DNA of 54,645 nt from a virus. The position numbers were made by a program, and so were the translations under genes. The stretch lies in the IMG/VR virus record IMGVR_UViG_3300048833_000212, positions 1 to 54,645 of that record; one strand, 5' to 3'. Under the pieces are notes generated by a model that searched no databases, was not told the DNA's origin, and worked only from the letters and a program-made list of their open reading frames with translations. Positions 51,110 through 54,645 of this stretch are shown here, piece by piece (the first letter of the stretch is position 1; each line of letters begins with the position of its first letter).

Positions 51110-51850
51110 TCACTTGAGCAGGCCTGCGGTCTTCGTCGCAGCAGGCTTCTTGTCGGCGCCAACCGACATCGTCAGCTGCGCCTTCGCGCCGTGCTCCCGC
51201 CCGGCTTCGCTCGCTGCCGAGTAGCGGTTCACCGTCACAGCCTTGCGCGGCTTCGCCAGCTTCACGTTGTTGTCCACCCAGGCCTGCGCAGCCGACATCT
51301 TCGCCTCATAGAGGTTGACGACCACGAGCGCACGCCCATCGCTCTCAGCGGTGCCGCCTTCCTTCGCCTGCTTGATGAGTTCCTTGCAGCGCCAGTAGAT
51401 CGTCTTGGCTGCCGCATTCGTGAAGTCGGTGCGCGCGCGAGCCGCAGTCAGCTGCATGTTCGCCTTCGCAGCGATCAGCGCGCCAGCCCACACGCCGCTC
51501 AAGATCATCTTCGCGACCGAGTGTGCGACCTCCACATCTGCGCGCGTCCCCACGAAGGTCACGATCAGCGTCTGCGACGGGGAGCGGGTCCAGTAGAATT
51601 TGCAGAAGTAAAGTTCAGCGATGGCGGAGCAAATCCAGCGCGACCACGGGCTGGTGTTGAACTTGTAGCCAAAGGTCGCAGCGTCCACCGTCTCTTCCAC
51701 CGCATCGTCGCCTGCGATGTCAGCCTGGCTGAGGTTGTGCTCCAAGAGCATCGCGTGCGCCTTCGCCAGCGCGCTCTGGCGCTCCGCTTCGCTGCTGTTG
51801 TTGTTGGCGAGCGCCAGCAGCTTGCGAATGCGGTCAATCGTCTTTTCCAT
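51110..51850 (-). CDS. DUF2786-domain protein
   Basis: A 246-residue protein. The N-terminal RIRKLLALANNNSSEAERQS followed by LAKAHAMLLEHNLS is the DUF2786 unit. The middle (WSRWICSAIAELYFCKFYWT, VTFVGTRADVEVAHSVAKMI) matches the companion domain found in phage and plasmid members. Biochemical role unknown. It forms its own cistron between ribozymes E and D. Confidence 0.88.
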   Translation of the reverse strand: MEKTIDRIRKLLALANNNSSEAERQSALAKAHAMLLEHNLSQADIAGDDAVEETVDAATFGYKFNTSPWSRWICSAIAELYFCKFYWTRSPSQTLIVTFVGTRADVEVAHSVAKMILSGVWAGALIAAKANMQLTAARARTDFTNAAAKTIYWRCKELIKQAKEGGTAESDGRALVVVNLYEAKMSAAQAWVDNNVKLAKPRKAVTVNRYSAASEAGREHGAKAQLTMSVGADKKPAATKTAGLLK

Positions 51851-51868
51851 CTCAGTCTCCTTCGTGTG

Positions 51869-51933
51869 GGCTCATCAGGTGGGGTCCATCCCCACGACAC
51901 ATCCCTGCTCCTGGGAGCAGGGAGTGTTTCGCC
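51869..51933 (-). ncRNA. type II hammerhead ribozyme, copy E
   Basis: Stem II GGC/GCC, GAAA at 51930-51927, stem III CAC/GTG then CCCTGCTC/GAGCAGGG with loop CCAG or similar and a small internal bulge, GTC at 51898-51896, stem I GTGGGG/CCCCAC with loop ATGGA, CTGATGA at 51878-51872. No CGGCGCCG is present here, showing that the palindrome is not part of the ribozyme. Predicted cleavage lies between 51896 and 51895. Confidence 0.92.
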
Positions 51934-51935
51934 AT

Positions 51936-52160
51936 TCACTTCCGCGCGCGGCGCGGCTTCGTCGTGGTCACGTTCCCGTGGGCGATGTCCCAGCGGACAT
52001 CGACCGGGCGGCCACCCTTCGCCACAAAGTCTTCGTAGGTGATGCCAGGGTTGCGGAGGATGATCTTCATGGAGTGGAAGCCGCAGCTGTCCTTCCGGCG
52101 CGGGTTGGTCGCGACGGTCGGAAAGAGCGGCTTGGAAGCAATGGAAGAGATGCGGGCCAT
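51936..52160 (-). CDS. paralog 3 of the NPRR...GGR...WD domain family
   Basis: A 74-residue protein consisting almost only of the shared domain (NPRRKDSCGFHSMKIILRNP, GITYEDFVAKGGRPVDVRWD) plus a basic tail (TTKPRRARK). It is the shortest member of the family in this genome and defines the domain borders. It stands alone between ribozymes F and E. Function is unknown. Confidence 0.78.
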   Translation of the reverse strand: MARISSIASKPLFPTVATNPRRKDSCGFHSMKIILRNPGITYEDFVAKGGRPVDVRWDIAHGNVTTTKPRRARK

Positions 52161-52179
52161 TGTCGTGTTCCTTCGTGTG

Positions 52180-52232
52180 GGCTCATCAGGTGGGGTCCAT
52201 CCCCACGACGCTCCAATGCGGAGCGTTTCGCC
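52180..52232 (-). ncRNA. type II hammerhead ribozyme, copy F (minimal form)
   Basis: Stem II GGC/GCC, GAAA at 52229-52226, stem III CGCTCC/GGAGCG with a 5-base loop GCATT, GTC at 52209-52207, stem I GTGGGG/CCCCAC with loop ATGGA, CTGATGA at 52189-52183. With 53 bases it is the smallest copy and a near-minimal hammerhead. Predicted cleavage lies between 52207 and 52206. Confidence 0.95.
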
Positions 52233-52234
52233 AT

Positions 52235-52381
52235 TCACTTCGCAGCGCGCCTCTCAGCAGCGCGCGCTTCCTTCAGCTGCTCACGCAGCTTCGCGACCCG
52301 GCGCAGCAGCGCCTCTGTCGGATAGGAAGCGGCGTGGATGCGTGCGGTTAAGAGGCGCGCTGCAATCGTCTTCGCGTTCAT
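52235..52381 (-). CDS. small basic helical protein
   Basis: A 48-residue protein from ATG 52381 to TGA at 52237-52235. It begins MNAKTIAARLLTARIHAA and continues as an Arg/Lys/Ala helix (LRRVAKLREQLKEARAAERR). It is preceded by AAAGGAAC and lies between ribozymes G and F. It is the first gene of the minus-strand block. Confidence 0.65.
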   Translation of the reverse strand: MNAKTIAARLLTARIHAASYPTEALLRRVAKLREQLKEARAAERRAAK

Positions 52382-52396
52382 CGTCGTGTTCCTTTG

Positions 52397-52459
52397 GACT
52401 CATCAGGCGAGGTCTATCCCCGCGACCTTCGCGGCGCCGAGGCGCCGCTAGGTTTCGTC
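52397..52459 (-). ncRNA. type II hammerhead ribozyme, copy G (first in the transcript)
   Basis: Stem II is GAC/GTC, a compensating change relative to GGC/GCC in the other six copies. GAAA at 52456-52453, stem III CCT/AGG plus GCGGCGC/GCGCCGC with loop CTCG, GTC at 52426-52424, stem I GCGGGG/CCTCGC (one G-T pair) with loop ATAGA, CTGATGA at 52406-52400. No gene lies upstream, so cleavage would trim the 5' leader of the whole transcript. Predicted cleavage lies between 52424 and 52423. Confidence 0.9.
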
Positions 52460-52674
52460 GTTGTTTTTGTTTGGTTGAGAAGACCTGGGGTTAACCTTCC
52501 GAGCGTCGCTGCTGTCTCCGTCTCCTTCCCCTGTGGGTGCGCCTCCCGGCGCTCCTTTCTGGTAGGAAGATCGGCGCATGCTTCGCCTTCTTCTCTGGGT
52601 TCGCTCCGGTGGGTCGCTTCCTCTCCCAGGCTCTTCCGCCGCAGGGGTTAGAGGGTCGCTCTCCGAAACTACTA

Positions 52675-52700
52675 GCCGGTCAACTACCGGCCGGTTTTTT
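52675..52700 (+). terminator. intrinsic terminator on the plus strand
   Basis: Stem GCCGGT (52675-52680) / ACCGGC (52686-52691), loop CAACT, then CGG and six T. It is the only clear stem-plus-T-tract terminator I found. It points rightward although no plus-strand gene lies to its left for about 9 kb, implying an untranslated plus-strand RNA or antisense transcription. Confidence 0.75.
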
Positions 52701-53226
52701 CGTCGCTCTTCGGTCCCTTCCGGGAGCCTGCGACGGGGAACCGTATCCCCGCTTCGCTACTCAGCGCCTCCTGGGGATCAGCCCCACCGCGTTTCGCCAG
52801 ACCTTTATCGTCCAGCGCCTGGAGGAAGGGAAGCAGGAAAAGTGATGGAACCCAAAAAATTTTTGCATAGAGAGGAACGCGCGCGCGGCTTCTGCAGAAG
52901 GCTCCCTGCCCGGCCACCGGGAGAGGTCGCACCCGGCTCCCCTCCGATGGGCGCCGGGGAGGCGCACCCGGCTCCCCTCCCTCCGGTGGGGTCCGGACCT
53001 CGCACCCCACCCCTCGCCCATCCCTGCCCAGCCGCGCCCCATTCCAGGGGAGGGAGGGGAGGCGACGAAAGCGGACACCCACAGGAATGGGCTAGGATGG
53101 GCGCCTAGGCCTGTCTCCCGGTTCCGCACAAGATCGTATGTCCCACGCTCCGAAAACCAGCCTAGCACCCCTCCCTGAAGATGTGAAATCTATTCTTGCA
53201 ATTACTGCATTGTTACGATCCGTTTT

Positions 53227-53267
53227 CAGTATTGGCTGCAAGAACTCGTGCAGTATTGGAAGAACTC
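53227..53267. repeat. short direct repeats in the AT-richer segment
   Basis: CAGTATTGG occurs at 53227-53235 and 53251-53259, and AAGAACTC at 53240-53247 and 53260-53267. The spacing of 20-24 bases (about two helical turns) suggests protein-binding sites in the promoter region between the divergent blocks. Confidence 0.55.
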
Positions 53268-53339
53268 ATCAAGTGAAAGAAGGCTGGTGAAAGGTCTAAA
53301 TAATTAGTTCATCCAGTTTGACTTTCCTTATCTTCCCCA

Positions 53340-53548
53340 GATCATTCCGGCTCCCAAAGGCATGTCGGGCTGGAGCCGGATCATTCTTGCAGCGGGCTGA
53401 CCGACCTTCCGCCAGAGGATCATTCCTCCAGCGTCCCAGGTTCCCTTCTGGCAGAGGATCATTCTTGCAGCGGGCTGACCGACCTTCCGCCAAAGGATCA
53501 TTCCTCCAGCGGCTGGACCTTCGACCTTTTGCCAGAGGATCATTCTGC
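53340..53548. repeat. iteron-like 39-bp tandem repeats (six units)
   Basis: GATCATTC begins at 53340, 53379, 53418, 53457, 53496 and 53538, a 39-bp period with a last step of 42. Units 2 and 4 are nearly identical (GATCATTCTTGCAGCGGGCT, then GACCGACCTTCCGCC). Units 3 and 5 share GATCATTCCTCCAGCG. Because 39 is divisible by three, false reading frames with 13-residue repeats appear on both strands. Location next to an AT-rich segment between divergent operons fits an origin, centromere-like site or operator array. Confidence 0.75.
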
Positions 53549-53788
53549 TGGTAGTGTGAACTGGCTCCCCACCGCGACGATCCCCCGGCGCCGCGATGGC
53601 GATGCTGGCAGTCACCGGCTCTTCGATGATGGGCGGAGACTTTACTGAACATGTCATGAATAGTTGAAGAACTGTTTCACCAGCACCAGGAAAACCAGCT
53701 TTCCTTCCACGAAGAGTTCCCCGATTATTCCGCCTGCCGCAAAAGTGGTGTGGATAACCCGCACACAAGTCGGCAGGAGACTTATGCT

Positions 53789-54645
53789 GTGAAGAATAAA
53801 GACGCCAAGACGAAGGAAGCGGAAGTGCCGACTGCTTCCGATGTGGTCACCGAGACCACGATGGACAAGCTGCCGGTCCCGCTGGACCCGCCCGATACAT
53901 CGGATGACTTCTCCGAACATGCCGGCGCAGGCATGGAGAATGTCGGCGCTGCCGACCTCCTGGTGCCGCGCCTCACGATCCTCCAGCAGCTGTCGCCCCA
54001 GCTGAATGACCGCAAGGCGGAGTTCATCGAAGGCGCGAAGCAGGGGATGCTCTGCGACGTGGGCGTGGGCGAGGTCTGGACGGCCATCCACTTCGTGCCC
54101 TGCCACTATGAGAAGGTCTGGCTGGAGTGGGCGCCGCGCGCTTCCGGGAAGGGACTGGTGGCCGTCCACAACTCCCCGGCCATCCTCGACAAGTGCCGGC
54201 TGAATGAGAAGAACCAGCCGATGAATGGGCCGAACCTCGTGAGCGAGACGGCGCAGGTGTATGGCATCAACCTCTCGGCTGGTGGCCGTCGCTCCTTCAT
54301 CTCCTTCGCGAGCACCCAGCTGAAGAGCGCGCGCAAGTGGATGATGCTCGCCACCGGGGAGAAGCTGATGAGCGCGAAGACCGGGAAGGAGTTCACGCCT
54401 CCCCTGTTCTATCGCAGCTACATCATCGACAGCACGATGACCAGCAATGCGGAGGGTGACTGGTTCCTCTATCGCGTGGCGCGGGCGGAGGCTCTGCCTG
54501 CTCTCGCGGCGCCGGGTGGACCGTTCCCCACGCTGAACTGGAAGTCGCTCCGCGATGAGTGCGTGGCCTTCGCTGACTCGCTGCGTCGTGGCGAGATGAA
54601 GGCGGATGCCTCCACGCTCGCTGACGATCCCTCGGCTGGCTCCAG
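53789..54645 (+). CDS. phage ssDNA-binding / annealing-like protein (continues across the join to 158)
   Basis: A 295-residue protein in the circular genome, starting with GTG 53789 behind CAGGAG; the ATG at 53784 is closed by a stop at once. A disordered acidic N-terminus is followed by ADLLVPRLTILQQLSPQLND, EGAKQGMLCDVGVGEVWTAI and FVPCHYEKVWLEWAPR. This is an OB-like pattern seen in phage Gp2.5-type single-stranded DNA-binding proteins. A later block, FASTQLKSARKWMMLA, is also typical. The acidic C-terminus supports the idea. It is the first gene of the replication operon, right after the iterons. Confidence 0.72.
   Translation, partial: MKNKDAKTKEAEVPTASDVVTETTMDKLPVPLDPPDTSDDFSEHAGAGMENVGAADLLVPRLTILQQLSPQLNDRKAEFIEGAKQGMLCDVGVGEVWTAIHFVPCHYEKVWLEWAPRASGKGLVAVHNSPAILDKCRLNEKNQPMNGPNLVSETAQVYGINLSAGGRRSFISFASTQLKSARKWMMLATGEKLMSAKTGKEFTPPLFYRSYIIDSTMTSNAEGDWFLYRVARAEALPALAAPGGPFPTLNWKSLRDECVAFADSLRRGEMKADASTLADDPSAGS
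54519..54645. repeat. 127-bp terminal direct repeat (circular join)
   Basis: Identical to bases 1-127. The length equals a common assembler k-mer, and an intact gene reads through the join, so this marks a circular assembly. The sequence alone does not show a physical terminal repeat. Confidence 0.95.

Larger units (their letters stand above)
7252..53110. repeat. dispersed GCCTAGGC palindrome element
   Basis: GCCTAGGC occurs at 7255, 16048, 40621, 43409, 43592, 43649 and 53103. Most copies are next to a CAGGGATGG or CGCCCATCC segment, so a longer consensus near CAGGGATGGGCGCCTAGGC exists. CTAG is normally rare in proteobacterial DNA. It occurs in coding linkers (7255, 16048) and in the non-coding junctions. 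Confidence 0.75.
52460..53788. other. non-coding control region between divergent gene blocks
   Basis: About 1.3 kb without a convincing gene. It holds a plus-strand terminator (52675-52700), a direct repeat of GCACCCGGCTCCCCTCC (near 52929 and 52966), one GCCTAGGC element (53103), an AT-richer segment (53165-53335) and the 39-bp tandem repeats. Minus-strand genes leave it leftward and plus-strand genes rightward, so both promoters should lie here. On the plus strand TTTGACTT near 53317 is a possible -35; no confident -10 was found. Confidence 0.6.
777..54514. repeat. highly iterated palindrome CGGCGCCG (about 48 sites)
   Basis: Exact sites counted by eye include 777, 2470, 4205, 4732, 5778, 7212, 8593, 9843, 11330, 12705, 14235, 14848, 15923, 16713, 17326, 18099, 18344, 20054, 20167, 21313, 22597, 24685, 25414, 26709, 27061, 28793, 30056, 31067, 32270, 33637, 35529, 37442, 38741, 41051, 41362, 41817, 41986, 42562, 43451, 44994, 45661, 46413, 47550, 49154, 51086, 52432, 53586 and 54507. 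Many extend to CCCCGGCGCCGGGG. About 5 would be expected from base composition. They occur in every reading frame, in gaps and in ribozyme loops. Confidence 0.9.

Noticed and set aside
52560-52660. tRNA-like GGGTTCGCTCC segment
   Set aside because: No acceptor stem or anticodon arm could be paired around it. No tRNA was found elsewhere by eye.
52768-52800. GGCGAAACG on the minus strand resembling the start of another hammerhead
   Set aside because: No matching stem III with GTC and no CTGATGA follows; at best a remnant.
52843-53108. Plus-strand ORF beginning MEPKKFLHREE with GGAGGAAGGG upstream
   Set aside because: After about 20 residues it is Pro/Gly/Ala low-complexity encoded by the GC-rich repeat elements. 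Probably not a gene.
53340-53548. CRISPR array
   Set aside because: The conserved core is only about 8-15 bases, units 2 and 4 are nearly identical along their whole length, and no cas genes are present.
53296-53652. Repeat proteins with 13-residue units on both strands over the 39-bp repeats
   Set aside because: A 39-bp period automatically keeps a frame open on both strands. No ribosome-binding site or conserved protein pattern supports translation.

Overview
The window is one complete, circularly closed genome of a tailed double-stranded DNA phage (siphovirus type, HK97-fold head). Bases 1-127 recur exactly at 54519-54645, so the unique length is 54,518 bp. The 127-bp overlap looks like an assembler k-mer join, and one gene runs across it. 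The host is Gram-negative: the phage encodes an outer-membrane beta-barrel, two lipoproteins, three further exported or anchored proteins and an M15 peptidoglycan peptidase. High GC (about 60% by eye) and the tail gene set suggest an alphaproteobacterium, but this is inference. No integrase, CI-type repressor, tRNA or CRISPR array was seen, so a virulent life style is likely.

Layout. (1) 53.8 kb through the join to 18.1 kb, plus strand: nucleotide metabolism and replication. Genes are packed with ATGA or GTGA stop/start overlaps: HD nucleotidase, FAD-binding protein, ThyX, polynucleotide 3'-phosphatase, MazG, a DnaQ-type exonuclease, a DNA polymerase III alpha subunit split into two proteins, an AEP-type primase and a TOPRIM-helicase. 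It ends in a 28% GC stretch with repeated 12-mers that looks like a replication origin. (2) 18.4-43.4 kb, plus strand: packaging, head, tail and lysis. Order: nuclease, HNH, TerS, TerL, a prohead protease fused to the major capsid protein, a portal fused to a collagen-like domain, connectors, tail tube, tail chaperones with a -1 frameshift site, tape measure, NlpC/P60, a TipJ-type tip protein, an S74 tail fibre, then exported proteins and the M15 endolysin. (3) 43.65-52.4 kb, minus strand: an SNF2 helicase, a DUF932 protein, a winged-helix protein, a HicA-like protein and many small unknowns. (4) 52.5-53.8 kb: non-coding control region with 39-bp tandem repeats and an AT-rich segment between the divergent gene blocks.

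The most remarkable feature is an array of seven type II hammerhead ribozymes on the minus strand between 47.5 and 52.5 kb. Each starts at the stop codon of one gene, and six of the seven end just before the Shine-Dalgarno sequence of the next. The core CTGATGA / GAAA / GTC is invariant while all three stems vary in a compensating way. The array would cut one long transcript into separate cistron groups. A second genome-wide feature is the palindrome CGGCGCCG, found about 48 times, roughly ten times the chance expectation, in genes, intergenic regions and ribozyme loops alike.
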